From NCBI GenBank assembly GCA_026125385.1, contig JAHCLG010000026.1, positions 1 through 35,845 of the forward strand: a stretch of 35,845 nucleotides of DNA, written 5' to 3'. The notes below the pieces were generated by a model that saw only the letters and a program-made list of their open reading frames with translations, searched no databases and was not told the origin of the DNA. The position numbers and the translations under genes were made by a program. The first letter of the stretch is position 1, and every line of letters begins with the position of its first letter. Below, one piece after another: positions 25,611-34,385 of this stretch. This DNA comes from Legionellales bacterium (GTDB lineage Bacteria; Pseudomonadota; Gammaproteobacteria; JAHCLG01).

Positions 25611-27017
25611 ATGTCAGCCGAGATATTCGATCTCATTCGAGAAAAAGAAGTGAAATTCGTCGATTTACGTTTTACCGATACTCGTGGTAAAGAACAACAC
25701 ATTTCCTTACCCTCCCATTGTGTGGATGATGAATTTTTTAGCGATGGCAAAATGTTTGATGGTTCCTCGATTGCCGGTTGGAAAAGTATTGATTGCTCCG
25801 ATATGATGTTACAACCCGATCCCACCACCGCAGTTCTCGATCCCTTTTGTGAAGATGTCACCTTAAACATTCGTTGCAATATTATCGAACCTTCCACGAT
25901 GCAAGGTTACAACCGCGATCCCCGTTGTATTGCACAGCGCGCCGAAGCTTATTTAAAATCCACCGGTATTGCGGATACCTGTTTTTTTGGCCCAGAACCT
26001 GAATTTTTTATTTTAGACGACGTGCGTTGGAAAATTGATATGAGTGGCGCGTCTTATTCCATCGACTCTCACGAAGCGGCGTGGAACTCGGGTAATTCGG
26101 TAAATGGCGGTAATTTTGGTCATCGTCCGCGAGTCAAAGGTGGTTATTTTCCAGTACCTCCTGTCGATTCTTCACAAGATATTCGCTCAGCAATTTGTTT
26201 AACCCTAGAAGCCATGGGCATTAAAACGGAAGCGCATCATCATGAAGTGGCTACGGGCAATCAAAATGAAGTCGCGACTCGGTTTAATACATTAACGAAA
26301 AAAGCTGATGAATTACAAATTTTAAAATACGTCGTGCAAAATATCGCGCACGTCTATGGTAAAACCGCCACCTTCATGCCTAAACCTTTAGTCGGTGATA
26401 ATGGTAGTGGCATGCATTGCCATCAATCGCTCAGCAAAAATGGTCAAAATATTTTTGCAGGCGATCAATACGCTGGCTTATCCGATTTAGCGCTATATTA
26501 TATCGGCGGAATTATTAAACACGCGAAAGCCTTAAATGCTTTTACCAATAGCACTACAAATTCTTATAAACGTTTAGTCCCTGGTTTTGAAGCGCCTGTC
26601 TTACTCGCGTATTCTGCGCGTAATCGTTCGGCATCCATTCGTATTCCCTATACGGTAAGTCCCAAAGCACGGCGGATTGAAGTGCGTTTTCCTGATGCGG
26701 CTGGTAATCCCTATTTAGGATTTAGCGCGATGTTAATGGCAGGTTTAGATGGCATTAAACATAAAATTAATCCCGGCGAACCGATGGAAAAAGATTTATA
26801 CGATTTACCTCCCGAAGAAATGATCGATATTCCTACCGTAAGTTTTTCACTTGAAGAAGCGTTGGGTCATTTAGATAGCGATCGCGAATTTTTAAAAGCC
26901 GGCGGTGTTTTTTGCGATGATGTGATTGACAGTTACATCGCGTTAAAAGAACAAGAAATTACCCGTGTGCGCATGACAACGCATCCCGTGGAATTTGATT
27001 TGTATTACAGTTCGTGA
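25611..27017 (+). CDS. glnA: Glutamine synthetase, type I (adenylylatable)
   Basis: Forms glutamine from glutamate, ammonia and ATP; a dodecamer. The 468-residue product matches the E. coli length and carries [58 protein letters not shown] and [12 protein letters not shown]. The adenylylation site [10 protein letters not shown] has its Tyr at residue 397, exactly the E. coli position, so regulation by GlnE adenylylation is expected. The 181-base upstream region shows no clear sigma-54 (GG-N10-GC) promoter. A DUF4124 gene follows 10 bases later; glnB and ntrBC are not in the window. Confidence 0.98.
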   Translation: MSAEIFDLIREKEVKFVDLRFTDTRGKEQHISLPSHCVDDEFFSDGKMFDGSSIAGWKSIDCSDMMLQPDPTTAVLDPFCEDVTLNIRCNIIEPSTMQGYNRDPRCIAQRAEAYLKSTGIADTCFFGPEPEFFILDDVRWKIDMSGASYSIDSHEAAWNSGNSVNGGNFGHRPRVKGGYFPVPPVDSSQDIRSAICLTLEAMGIKTEAHHHEVATGNQNEVATRFNTLTKKADELQILKYVVQNIAHVYGKTATFMPKPLVGDNGSGMHCHQSLSKNGQNIFAGDQYAGLSDLALYYIGGIIKHAKALNAFTNSTTNSYKRLVPGFEAPVLLAYSARNRSASIRIPYTVSPKARRIEVRFPDAAGNPYLGFSAMLMAGLDGIKHKINPGEPMEKDLYDLPPEEMIDIPTVSFSLEEALGHLDSDREFLKAGGVFCDDVIDSYIALKEQEITRVRMTTHPVEFDLYYSS

Positions 27018-27027
27018 GGAAACAACG

Positions 27028-27657
27028 ATGATCAGAAAAATAGGATGTTTTATTATTATTTTTTTAATCCCAGCGCTGAGTTTTTCCGAAATTTATCGCT
27101 GGACCGATAGTCAAGGCGTTACTCATTTTTCTGATCAACCCCATGATGGTGCGGCAACAGTTAAATTGCCGCCCATGCAAACCTATACTCCCACACCTGC
27201 AGAAGCAAAACCCAAAACGCCGATGGTAATTCCACAAACCGAAAAAAAAATTAATTATACGATTGCCTTTACGTCACCTTTAGATCAAGCCACCATCACG
27301 CCAGGTGAACGTGAAAATATGCAAGTCAGCATTACCATCACTCCAGAATTACACAAAGGCGATCAATTAAAAGTATTTTTAGATAATGAATTTTATCCCA
27401 ATGGGTCAAAACAATTTAGTCTGCCTAATTTAGAACGGGGTACGCATACGTTACAAGCCAAAATTATGCGAGGTAACACGGTTTTAGCACAAACGCCGAT
27501 TATCACCTTTTATGTAAAACAAGCCTCACAATTATTTACACCACGTAGCGCTAATGTTCCCACGCCACACGGTGTCCCAGCAACTAGTCTTAACCAAGCG
27601 GCCAGCATTCCTAATTTACAAGTAGAACCGCCAGCGCCCATTTTGCCGCCGAGCTAG
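27028..27657 (+). CDS. DUF4124 domain-containing envelope protein
   Basis: A 209-residue protein with a signal peptide (MIRKIGCFIIIFLIPALSFS). Directly after it is a DUF4124 motif (EIYRWTDSQGVTHFSDQPHDG), then a Pro/Thr-rich linker and an Ig-like stretch (about 75-170, IAFTSPLDQATITPGERENM). It ends in a Pro/Ala-rich tail. The function is unknown; proteins of this family often lie next to glnA in gammaproteobacteria, as here. The start is the ATG after GTGAGGAAACAACG, not an earlier in-frame ATG inside glnA. Its last four bases overlap the convergent transporter gene. Confidence 0.85.
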   Translation: MIRKIGCFIIIFLIPALSFSEIYRWTDSQGVTHFSDQPHDGAATVKLPPMQTYTPTPAEAKPKTPMVIPQTEKKINYTIAFTSPLDQATITPGERENMQVSITITPELHKGDQLKVFLDNEFYPNGSKQFSLPNLERGTHTLQAKIMRGNTVLAQTPIITFYVKQASQLFTPRSANVPTPHGVPATSLNQAASIPNLQVEPPAPILPPS

Positions 27658-29018
27658 GCGCCAAGCCCAAGCACATTGATCATGACAAATAAAATGGCAA
27701 TCGGTACGATAATTCGCGAAGTCCACAGCCATAAATAAAATCCGTATTTTTGACGAATATTAAGCCCGGTTCGCATGACCGAGGTTTTGATAATCCAGGC
27801 AGCAAATAACGCAATCAATAAGCCACCCAGAGGTAACATAATATTAGACGTTAAATAATCGATGGCTGCAAAAAACGTTAATCCCAATATCGTCGTTGTT
27901 TTGGCGATATTAAACGAAAAAACTGTCAGTAAGCCTAAAGCCCACGCCACACTTCCCGACACCAACGCTGCTTGCCAACGCGACCAAGCACAGGTTTCAA
28001 TCAGCCAAGCGACCGTCGGCTCTAATAATGAAATGGTGGAAGTGAATGCCGCAAATACTAACATAGCAAAAAATAAAATTGCTAATAAATTGCCGTGTTC
28101 CATCGCAGAAAATGCCAGTGGTAAAGTTTTAAAAATTAATCCCGGGCCTGCTGCTGGTTGCAAACCATGCGCAAATACTAACGGATAAATCGCTAATCCC
28201 GCAATTAATGCCACAAAAGTATCGGCCGCGGCGATAAATAGTGAGGTTTTTGCAACGGAGATGTGTTTAGGTAAATAAGCACCATACATCATGATGGAAC
28301 CTGTGGCGATGCTTAAGGTAAAAAAAGCATGACCTAATGCTACTAATAAATTATGCGCCGATAATTTTTCAAAATGAGGATGAAATAAAAATGTTAAACC
28401 GTGAATAAAAAACGGGGTTTGCAGTGAATACGCCGCAATTAATACTAATAAAATCACCATGGCTGGAAATAAAATCATTACCGTTTTTTCAATACCTTTT
28501 TGCACACCCCTGGCAACCACCAGCGTCGTTGCGATCATTATCAAGCTATGCCACAAAATTAATTGCGCGGGATGAGCTAACAATGAAGTAAATAACTCAT
28601 CGATGTGATGGGCGGATGCATGCAAAAATCCCTCGCGCACTGCTAACACTTCATAAGCCAGTGCCCAGCCTGCAATCACTGAATAATAAGTTAAAATTAA
28701 AAAGCCCGCGCTGATGATCCAAAAACCAATCAGCCCCCACGCGCGCGATCGTTTTTCTTGATGAGCTAAATACGCAATACTACCCGCGGGATTTTTACGA
28801 GCGAGTCGACCGATGGCAATTTCGGCCATTAATAAGGGCACGCCTAAAATTAATACGCAAATTAAATACATTAGCACAAAGGCGCCACCACCATTCATGC
28901 CAGTGATATAGGGAAATTTCCAAATATTCCCCAAACCCACGGCCGCACCTGCTGCTGCCATCATAAATGCCCAGCTCGAAGACCATTGCTCGGATGAAGT
29001 GGAAAATTGCGTTGACAT
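27654..29018 (-). CDS. Sodium-dependent transporter of the neurotransmitter:sodium symporter family
   Basis: A 454-residue inner-membrane SNF/NSS-type symporter that probably takes up an amino acid with Na+. TM1 carries the family signature AAAGAAVGLGNIWKFPYITG and NGGGAFVLMYL, and about eleven or twelve hydrophobic segments follow, including LSIATGSIMMYGAYLP and FAAFTSTISLLEPTVAWLIE. It is most like the bacterial YocR/MhsT branch; the substrate cannot be read from sequence. I chose the ATG complementary to 29016-29018, which has AAGGA at a good distance; the upstream ATG lies on top of that ribosome site. Confidence 0.92.
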   Translation of the reverse strand: MSTQFSTSSEQWSSSWAFMMAAAGAAVGLGNIWKFPYITGMNGGGAFVLMYLICVLILGVPLLMAEIAIGRLARKNPAGSIAYLAHQEKRSRAWGLIGFWIISAGFLILTYYSVIAGWALAYEVLAVREGFLHASAHHIDELFTSLLAHPAQLILWHSLIMIATTLVVARGVQKGIEKTVMILFPAMVILLVLIAAYSLQTPFFIHGLTFLFHPHFEKLSAHNLLVALGHAFFTLSIATGSIMMYGAYLPKHISVAKTSLFIAAADTFVALIAGLAIYPLVFAHGLQPAAGPGLIFKTLPLAFSAMEHGNLLAILFFAMLVFAAFTSTISLLEPTVAWLIETCAWSRWQAALVSGSVAWALGLLTVFSFNIAKTTTILGLTFFAAIDYLTSNIMLPLGGLLIALFAAWIIKTSVMRTGLNIRQKYGFYLWLWTSRIIVPIAILFVMINVLGLGA

Positions 29019-29095
29019 AAAATACATCCTTGTGAATTTCTGCTGTGGTTACTATACTCATTCACACTTTATTTTTCCAATAGTAAGAAACATTC

Positions 29096-29869
29096 ATGTC
29101 ATTAACCATTGCAACGTGGAATGTGAATTCCATTAAAGTACGTTTACCACACGTGATAGATTGGTTACAAACCAATTCCGTGGATGTCTTAGCATTACAA
29201 GAAATTAAATGTGTGAGTGAACAATTCCCTGAAACTATTTTTCAGGAAATGGGTTATCACGTTATGGTGAGTGGACAAAAAACTTATAACGGTGTCGCTA
29301 TTTTAGCAAAATCATCGCCACAAGATATTATTACGGCTCTCCCCGATTTTACCGATGAGGCCAAACGTGTGTTAGCGGTCACGATTAATGATGTGCGGAT
29401 TTTAAATTTATATGTGCCCAATGGCGCGAGTGTAGATTCAGATAAATATCATTATAAATTAGCTTGGCTTGCTGCGTTAAAAAAATTTACTCAACAGCAA
29501 TTACAAGAATATCCTAAGATTATTTTATTGGGCGATTTTAATATTGCACCAGACGATCGCGACGTTCACGATCCAAAACTATGGGAAGGACACGTGTTGG
29601 TCAGCGCTCGCGAACGTGAAGCCTTACAACAATTATTGCAATTAGGTTTACACGATTGTTATCGCCTATTGCATCCTGAAACGACAGAATTCAGTTGGTG
29701 GGATTATCGCCAAGCGGCCTTTCGCCGCAATCTGGGGTTACGGATTGATCATATATTGTGTAGTGAGGCCTTAAAAACCGTATTACAAGAATGCCGAATC
29801 GACCCAACACCCAGAAAATTAGAACGCCCCTCCGATCACGCTCCAGTGATAGCAGAATTTTTACTGTAG
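29096..29869 (+). CDS. xthA: Exodeoxyribonuclease III
   Basis: Xth-family AP endonuclease and 3'-5' exonuclease of base excision repair. The 257-residue protein has the expected catalytic residues: ATWNVNSIKVR (Asn9), LQEIKC (Glu36), LLGDFNIAPDDRDVHD, RIDHILCSEAL and the final SDHAPVIAEF. Family-normal length. It is monocistronic, divergent from the transporter gene, and followed immediately by a perfect palindrome. Confidence 0.95.
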   Translation: MSLTIATWNVNSIKVRLPHVIDWLQTNSVDVLALQEIKCVSEQFPETIFQEMGYHVMVSGQKTYNGVAILAKSSPQDIITALPDFTDEAKRVLAVTINDVRILNLYVPNGASVDSDKYHYKLAWLAALKKFTQQQLQEYPKIILLGDFNIAPDDRDVHDPKLWEGHVLVSAREREALQQLLQLGLHDCYRLLHPETTEFSWWDYRQAAFRRNLGLRIDHILCSEALKTVLQECRIDPTPRKLERPSDHAPVIAEFLL

Positions 29870-29896
29870 CCTGGATTGAACTTCGTTCAATCCAGG
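29870..29896. repeat. Perfect 12-base palindrome after xthA (REP-like)
   Basis: CCTGGATTGAAC (29870-29881) and GTTCAATCCAGG (29885-29896) pair perfectly with a three-base loop, one base after the xthA stop codon. There is no T tract on either strand, so it is not a standard intrinsic terminator. GCCTGGAT...ATCCAGG palindromes occur as dispersed REP-like repeats in many proteobacteria, and this looks like one. Confidence 0.6.
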
Positions 29897-29959
29897 GTAA
29901 GGAGTGTTTAGATCTGTGAAATAAATCTCTCCCTGGTGATGAAAGATAGAATGAGTTTT

Positions 29960-31420
29960 TCAAGTCGCAGAAGTAGATGTAATTAATGTTTGGAAAACCG
30001 CATTAACTTTAGCTTCCTCTGATTCCGATGATTCCGATGGAGAATTAGCAGTATTTAGTAAGTCATCTACAACCTTAATGTCTAGCTGTTTAGTTTTAGT
30101 CAAATATTCTTTGATACTATCTCTCGTTCGTTTTCCGGTATAGCTTTCTGCTTTATTACCATACAAACCATATTTGATGATGGCTTTTAATTTAACATCA
30201 TCAGCATCACTAGACAGGGTTCTAGAATCAAGTCCGCTTCTCCAAAATGGCCACAAACAGCAAGACGCTTTTTTTCCTTGATGAATCTCTTTTATTCCAG
30301 TAATTATAACACCATACTCGATGACTGCAGGTTGGTTTTGCATCACTGCATCCCCACCTGAATTTGCTATTTTTGCTGCTTCTTCAGCTTTTTGTTGAGC
30401 CTCTAATTGTGAAATTTTAGCATTAACCGATACCAGCAAAGTATTCATACTTAGATCTTGTATATTATCCCAGTTAGGTTGACTTTGTGGATTAAATTCT
30501 TCAATTTTATTAATTCCTTGTATTAGAGCATTAAAGCCACTCTCAATTCTAAGTTGACTATCTGTTTCTGATTTAGGAGCTAACAAAATGGGATTAACAA
30601 AAGTATTTTGGAATCCTTTTTTATAACCAACATAAGAATATCTAGCCTTCCATAAAAAATAATAAAAAATTTGGAACCCTGTTAAATTCTGAAGGTTTTG
30701 TGGGCTATCGTTAATTTCAGGAAAAAATGTTTCAGCTGATGTGCTAGGAGGATTATGAGGCACGATAGCAGTTTTTTTATTTGCTATGTCAAACAAACCT
30801 TGAGATATTCTTATTCCAAAACTTAACTCACTAATTTTTGTATAAAAAAGTTCGGAAATCTTCAGGCTGTGAACATTGACTAATTTTTCTGACTTGGCTT
30901 TTAGATCATCTCTAATTTTTATTAATTTAGTTATGTCACTTTCATTTTGAAAATCCTGATAAACTTTAAGTAAATAACTAATATTGTCACAAACCCAAGC
31001 CTGATAAATCACCATTTCAATAAAGTTAAATAAATTAAAAGCCAGACATGTTTTATAGAGCTTATCATTATTATTTTGAGGCCAATATAAACTAAGTTGT
31101 TTCTTATGACCTGTCTGAGTGATTGTAAAAGAATCCCTCATCTGTGAATTTAGAGCACTCATTTGAGCCTTCTTACGTGCTTCCAAAAACTCTTGATAAC
31201 TCATTCTTCCATTAAAAGATGAAAATGATGAAAATGCATTTATACACTCAACATCTTGAGTATGGGAATAAGTAATATTAGCGGGCACTAATTGAAAATC
31301 GCTCCCAATATTAATAGTTTCAGGGAAAACATACTTTTCTAATCCATCGTGTCCATTCCCAACAAACCGCCTCCGCAAGTCTTCAAAATCGTGACGAATT
31401 TTTACAAAACTTAAAGCCAT
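29960..31420 (-). CDS. Large soluble protein of unknown function, effector-like
   Basis: I do not recognise this 486-residue protein. It has no signal peptide or clear membrane helix. Visible features are a largely helical centre (about 100-215), a short charged coiled coil (KISQLEAQQKAEEAAKIANS, about 335-355) and a striking SCCLWPFWRSG segment near 393-403. The C-terminal part has KLKAIIKYGLYGNKAESYTG, then KRTRDSIKEYL, and an acidic Ser-rich stretch (SPSESSESEEAK) just before the end. The modest hydrophilicity, odd architecture and acidic tail resemble type IV secreted effectors of Legionellales; this is inference. GTGAGG eight bases upstream supports the start. Confidence 0.65.
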   Translation of the reverse strand: MALSFVKIRHDFEDLRRRFVGNGHDGLEKYVFPETINIGSDFQLVPANITYSHTQDVECINAFSSFSSFNGRMSYQEFLEARKKAQMSALNSQMRDSFTITQTGHKKQLSLYWPQNNNDKLYKTCLAFNLFNFIEMVIYQAWVCDNISYLLKVYQDFQNESDITKLIKIRDDLKAKSEKLVNVHSLKISELFYTKISELSFGIRISQGLFDIANKKTAIVPHNPPSTSAETFFPEINDSPQNLQNLTGFQIFYYFLWKARYSYVGYKKGFQNTFVNPILLAPKSETDSQLRIESGFNALIQGINKIEEFNPQSQPNWDNIQDLSMNTLLVSVNAKISQLEAQQKAEEAAKIANSGGDAVMQNQPAVIEYGVIITGIKEIHQGKKASCCLWPFWRSGLDSRTLSSDADDVKLKAIIKYGLYGNKAESYTGKRTRDSIKEYLTKTKQLDIKVVDDLLNTANSPSESSESEEAKVNAVFQTLITSTSAT

Positions 31421-31440
31421 AAAACCTCACCATTCATCTC

Positions 31441-31651
31441 TCAATCTAAACCCGATGAATATCGCGGTTTCCTTGCGATATTATTGCCTTTGCTTATTGA
31501 ACTTCTACTTCCCTGATACTACGAACCTATCATACCAAGCTTAGCGCAATATGACATTGAGGGGTTTTTACAAGAAAATGCGGGAGAAAGTGTTTTCTGG
31601 GAATGTTCAAACGATCATTTATTAGTTGTTCTTAAATTTATATACGTATAA
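31441..31651 (+). pseudogene. Decayed coding fragment with an in-frame stop
   Basis: One plus-strand frame reads KPDEYRGFLAILLPLLIELL, an in-frame TGA at 31514-31516, then YYEPIIPSLAQYDIEGF, LQENAGESVFWECSNDHLL and VVLKFIYV to a TAA at 31649-31651. The composition looks protein-like on both sides of the stop, but there is no start codon with a ribosome site. I cannot assign a family. Its end overlaps the 3' end of the minus-strand GNAT gene. Probably the 3' remnant of a gene lost from this accessory segment. Confidence 0.3.
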
Positions 31652-32158
31652 GTTGACATATTGCTCATTACATATCGGATGAGGTATCGTTTTATAGTTT
31701 TTCACATGCATAAAATCCAAGGTTCTTAACAGTTTATTGGGTGCGACATTATCAGCTTTGGGTTGACAATAAAGAGACTCGAGTGAAAAATGCTCGACAT
31801 AGTATTGTACTGAAAGCCAGAAAAGAGAGCGACCCAATTTTTTATGTCGTAATTCGGGTTTCCATATATGAAGATGGGCAAATGCTTGCTTGCCAAATTC
31901 AATATTATCGATACATGAGTGACCTATAAGAGCATGATCATAATACCAGCTGAGGCAAAAAAAATTTTTTTCTGACAGAGGCTTCTCATATTCTAAGAGC
32001 ATATAGCTATGCCACTCATCAAACGAAGGCAACTGTTTCCAATTGATCCCACGTTTTTTCAGTGTTTCTCGATCAGTATTTAAAAAATATCGAATAACTT
32101 CAGCAAATTCATCTGGCCTTGTAGGCAATATCATACATTTTGGATCCGGTGTATTCAT
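31622..32158 (-). CDS. GNAT-family N-acetyltransferase
   Basis: A 178-residue protein with a GNAT fold. The core includes the beta-strand LIGHSCIDNIEFGKQAFAHL, the acetyl-CoA loop region WKPELRHKKLGRSLFWLSVQ (a variant of the usual Q/RxxGxG/A) and a C-terminal strand pair ending LDFMHVKNYKTI. The substrate is unknown. The N-terminal part (about 1-55) is less typical. It is followed 201 bases later by the effector-like gene, with a decayed fragment between. Confidence 0.7.
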   Translation of the reverse strand: MNTPDPKCMILPTRPDEFAEVIRYFLNTDRETLKKRGINWKQLPSFDEWHSYMLLEYEKPLSEKNFFCLSWYYDHALIGHSCIDNIEFGKQAFAHLHIWKPELRHKKLGRSLFWLSVQYYVEHFSLESLYCQPKADNVAPNKLLRTLDFMHVKNYKTIPHPICNEQYVNLYVYKFKNN

Positions 32159-32173
32159 ATTTTTTAGACCTGC

Positions 32174-32887
32174 TTAGTTTCTTGCAAAAGGATTAAAATT
32201 AACTCCAATGTCGAAGACATCAACATTTTCCACTCTCTTCAGGTAAGCAACTATGAATATACCAAAAAAACTTAACAATATAATTATCGCTTGACAAATA
32301 ATGTAAGAGGAAAAAATCGAATTAATAATTTCTTTTAAAGTGTAAACACCACTGTAGGCTATAATACAGGCTATAGCTGAGAATGCAAACACACTAATTG
32401 TTGTGGAACATGTGCTCCTTATCCAATAAAAACGTCCTCTAGTTAAAATTTTCCATTTTGAGATAAAGAAAATATTAATAAATTCACTGGAAAAAATAGT
32501 AACTAGATCAGTTAACGTTGAACGAAGCATTGGCGGCACAAGTACTGAATAAGCATACTGATACTCGACATTCTCTAGATGAGGTAGAAGAACAACAAAG
32601 TTTAGTGCGCAAACAAACAATACTTCACATATTAATGCTGACCATATCATTTTTCGCGCTAATTTATAGCCATATACTTCAGCAACAATATCTCCAATAA
32701 AATAAGTGATTGGCACTATAAAAGCGGAGCCAGAAACAATTAGACGATCAATCACTGCCATGCGATATCCAATAACCATTTCACCCAAGAGAGCGGTTAA
32801 ATAGATCATAAACAAAAAAGAGCAAAATTTATACTGCTCTTTTGGACGAGCAGTAGAGCCTTCAAATGACTGATGTGTATTTTTCAT
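32174..32887 (-). CDS. VUT/YhhQ-family transporter (queuosine precursor type)
   Basis: A 237-residue polytopic membrane protein with about six hydrophobic segments. It has the family pattern FLFMIYLTALLGEMVIGYRM, ITYFIGDIVAEVYGYKLARK (the diagnostic I.DI..E.YG..) and a later SEFINIFFISKWK. YhhQ proteins import queuosine precursors (preQ0/preQ1) for tRNA modification, and variants in host-associated bacteria import other queuine forms. I use the ATG complementary to 32885-32887, behind AAGGGC; the longer frame would run into the upstream gene. The neighbours do not include queuosine synthesis genes. Confidence 0.83.
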   Translation of the reverse strand: MKNTHQSFEGSTARPKEQYKFCSFLFMIYLTALLGEMVIGYRMAVIDRLIVSGSAFIVPITYFIGDIVAEVYGYKLARKMIWSALICEVLFVCALNFVVLLPHLENVEYQYAYSVLVPPMLRSTLTDLVTIFSSEFINIFFISKWKILTRGRFYWIRSTCSTTISVFAFSAIACIIAYSGVYTLKEIINSIFSSYIICQAIIILLSFFGIFIVAYLKRVENVDVFDIGVNFNPFARN

Positions 32888-32912
32888 ATAAAAGCCCTTT
32901 TTGTTGTTACGT

Positions 32913-33458
32913 TCACTGTTTGTCTTTCGATCGTTTATCTCGATTAATCTTTTCTTGAATAAGTCTGTCCATTTCTTCTTTCTCACTTCTCATTGATTGA
33001 GAACCATATGTATATCCTATAGAATGCGCATCGGATTGATTTAAATTTCGTATTAAATCAGGGTCAGCTGTTATTTCTTCTGCCGTTTTTGTTAAAATTT
33101 TATTGGAACCTTTTTCTTTTATTGCAAATATAAGCTTTTTCTCTTTCTCAAGAAGCCGCTTTGCTAAAATTTTATATCTAGGGCTATTGATTCCTAGATA
33201 GCCTAGGTATGTGAGTGTGCGAACATCTGTTGGTGAAAAACAATTCGTTAGTTTATCATCAGCTAATACAGCTTCTGGTTTCATTGGTAATAAACGATTG
33301 GTATTAATAATCTGAACCGTGGCAGAATATTCACCTTCAGAAATTTCTTCAATTGATACAACTCTATAAAGTGGTGTTAAAGACTCTGATTTTGCAAGCT
33401 CTTTCAAGCTTCTTAGTTTTTTCCTCCAATATAAAATAATTTTTCTTAAAAATCTCAT
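32913..33458 (-). CDS. Protein of unknown function next to the S24-type repressor
   Basis: A 181-residue, basic and highly charged protein. The N-terminus (MRFLRKIILYWRKKLRSLKE) is amphipathic and could touch the membrane. The middle (about 28-75) is beta-rich (YRVVSIEEISEGEYSATVQI), and the C-terminus is Lys/Glu/Arg-rich and helical (MRSEKEEMDRLIQEKINRDK). No family recognised. It starts 8 bases after the repressor stop codon, so the two are very likely co-transcribed and may form one regulatory unit. Confidence 0.72.
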   Translation of the reverse strand: MRFLRKIILYWRKKLRSLKELAKSESLTPLYRVVSIEEISEGEYSATVQIINTNRLLPMKPEAVLADDKLTNCFSPTDVRTLTYLGYLGINSPRYKILAKRLLEKEKKLIFAIKEKGSNKILTKTAEEITADPDLIRNLNQSDAHSIGYTYGSQSMRSEKEEMDRLIQEKINRDKRSKDKQ

Positions 33459-33466
33459 CGTTCACC

Positions 33467-34123
33467 TCAAAAATTACCATAAGACTGACGTGCTTCAACA
33501 AGTACAGCGACAACCTCATCACCTTCATCCAATAAACGCAGTTGTGTACCTGTTAAATCAGGCGCTAACGCACGAATAAATCGATGATTAGCATCCAAAA
33601 TTAACTCTCGAAAAACAAATAAATTATCACCATCTACTAATTGAACTAAAACAAAACTTCTATCAAACGGCTCTTTAGTAGGATCAAAAATTAATACAGA
33701 ACCTTTTGGAAATTGTGGCATCATAGATGAATCATTCATTTTAAGTGCGAAACATTGCGCCGATAGGTCATTCATAACGATAATACTTTCATCAGGGTGA
33801 GCACTATTTTCTCTTATCTGAGAAAGCTGTGCCCATTCGTAAAGTGGAAGCTCTATAGTTTGTTTTTTATTTGCAGGTAAAGTAGCAAAGGTTTGTACTT
33901 CAACAAGCGGCTCTTCACCTATGAGCTGATCAACACTAAGCGAAAAATAATCTGCAATTGGTTTTAGCGAAGATTTATATGGCCGGGTTGATTTGCCTGT
34001 CACCAAACGATGAACAGTAGGCACCGGCAATCCTACCTCTCTGGCAAGCTCAGAGGCATTCATTCTCTTATCATAAAGTAATTCCTGCAATCGTTGGCTT
34101 AAGCCTAAATAGTGTTTCGCCAT
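33467..34123 (-). CDS. XRE/S24-type repressor lacking the usual catalytic lysine
   Basis: A 218-residue CI/LexA-like repressor. The N-terminal helix-turn-helix lies at about 10-60 (NASELAREVGLPVPTVHRLV, GKSTRPYK). The C-terminal S24 fold (about 120-215) contains NDSSMMPQFPKGSVLIFDP with Ser132/Ser133 where the self-cleaving Ser sits. The strand that should carry the catalytic Lys reads LFVFREL (168-174), with no Lys. Autocleavage by the SOS route therefore looks lost or altered, leaving a dimerising domain. It is divergent from a small gene at 34386, with an operator-like repeat between. It shares a transcript with the unknown gene downstream. Confidence 0.85.
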   Translation of the reverse strand: MAKHYLGLSQRLQELLYDKRMNASELAREVGLPVPTVHRLVTGKSTRPYKSSLKPIADYFSLSVDQLIGEEPLVEVQTFATLPANKKQTIELPLYEWAQLSQIRENSAHPDESIIVMNDLSAQCFALKMNDSSMMPQFPKGSVLIFDPTKEPFDRSFVLVQLVDGDNLFVFRELILDANHRFIRALAPDLTGTQLRLLDEGDEVVAVLVEARQSYGNF

Positions 34124-34181
34124 TAAATAAAGCCTAGTTTTCCTAAAATAGGGATTTTACAGCTATCCAAAATGTTGATAA

Positions 34182-34209
34182 ATTGTATCACAAAATCTGC
34201 ATAAATCAA
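34182..34209 (-). promoter_or_regulatory. Promoter of the repressor operon
   Basis: On the minus strand -35 TTGATT (complement of 34204-34209), a 16-base spacer and -10 TACAAT (complement of 34182-34187) precede the repressor start by about 60 bases. Both boxes are close to consensus. Confidence 0.6.
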
Positions 34210-34218
34210 TCGCTTATA

Positions 34219-34240
34219 TCAACTTAGACAGTGAAGTTGA
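34219..34240. promoter_or_regulatory. Operator-like inverted repeat between repressor and small gene
   Basis: TCAACTT (34219-34225) and AAGTTGA (34234-34240) form a perfect 7-base inverted repeat with an 8-base spacer, ten bases upstream of the repressor -35. A related sequence lies inverted at about 34305-34318 around the start of the rightward transcript. This is where a CI-like repressor would control both promoters. Confidence 0.5.
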
Positions 34241-34278
34241 GATTATTTAGTCAAAAAAATAAAAACTTGATAATTCTG

Positions 34279-34307
34279 TTGACATAAATACTAAAACTTG
34301 AAATAAT
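34279..34307 (+). promoter_or_regulatory. Promoter of the divergent small gene
   Basis: Consensus -35 TTGACA (34279-34284), a 17-base spacer and -10 AATAAT (34302-34307) drive transcription toward 34386. AAAACTTGA direct repeats at 34262-34270 and 34293-34301 flank and enter the promoter and may be additional binding sites. Confidence 0.7.
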
Positions 34308-34385
34308 AATCTCGACTTTTAGTTACCGCTCTCTAAACGACAACTTAGAGGAATTAGACAACATTAATCGGAAGAGGATAGCACT

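Noticed and set aside
29691-29963. Minus-strand 90-codon frame opposite the end of xthA
   Set aside because: It overlaps the catalytic C-terminus of xthA and the palindrome; no ribosome site or recognisable product.
32888-32986. 33-residue extension of the YhhQ-type gene into the upstream gene
   Set aside because: The ATG at 32887 has a good ribosome site and the extension is highly charged, unlike the start of a membrane protein.
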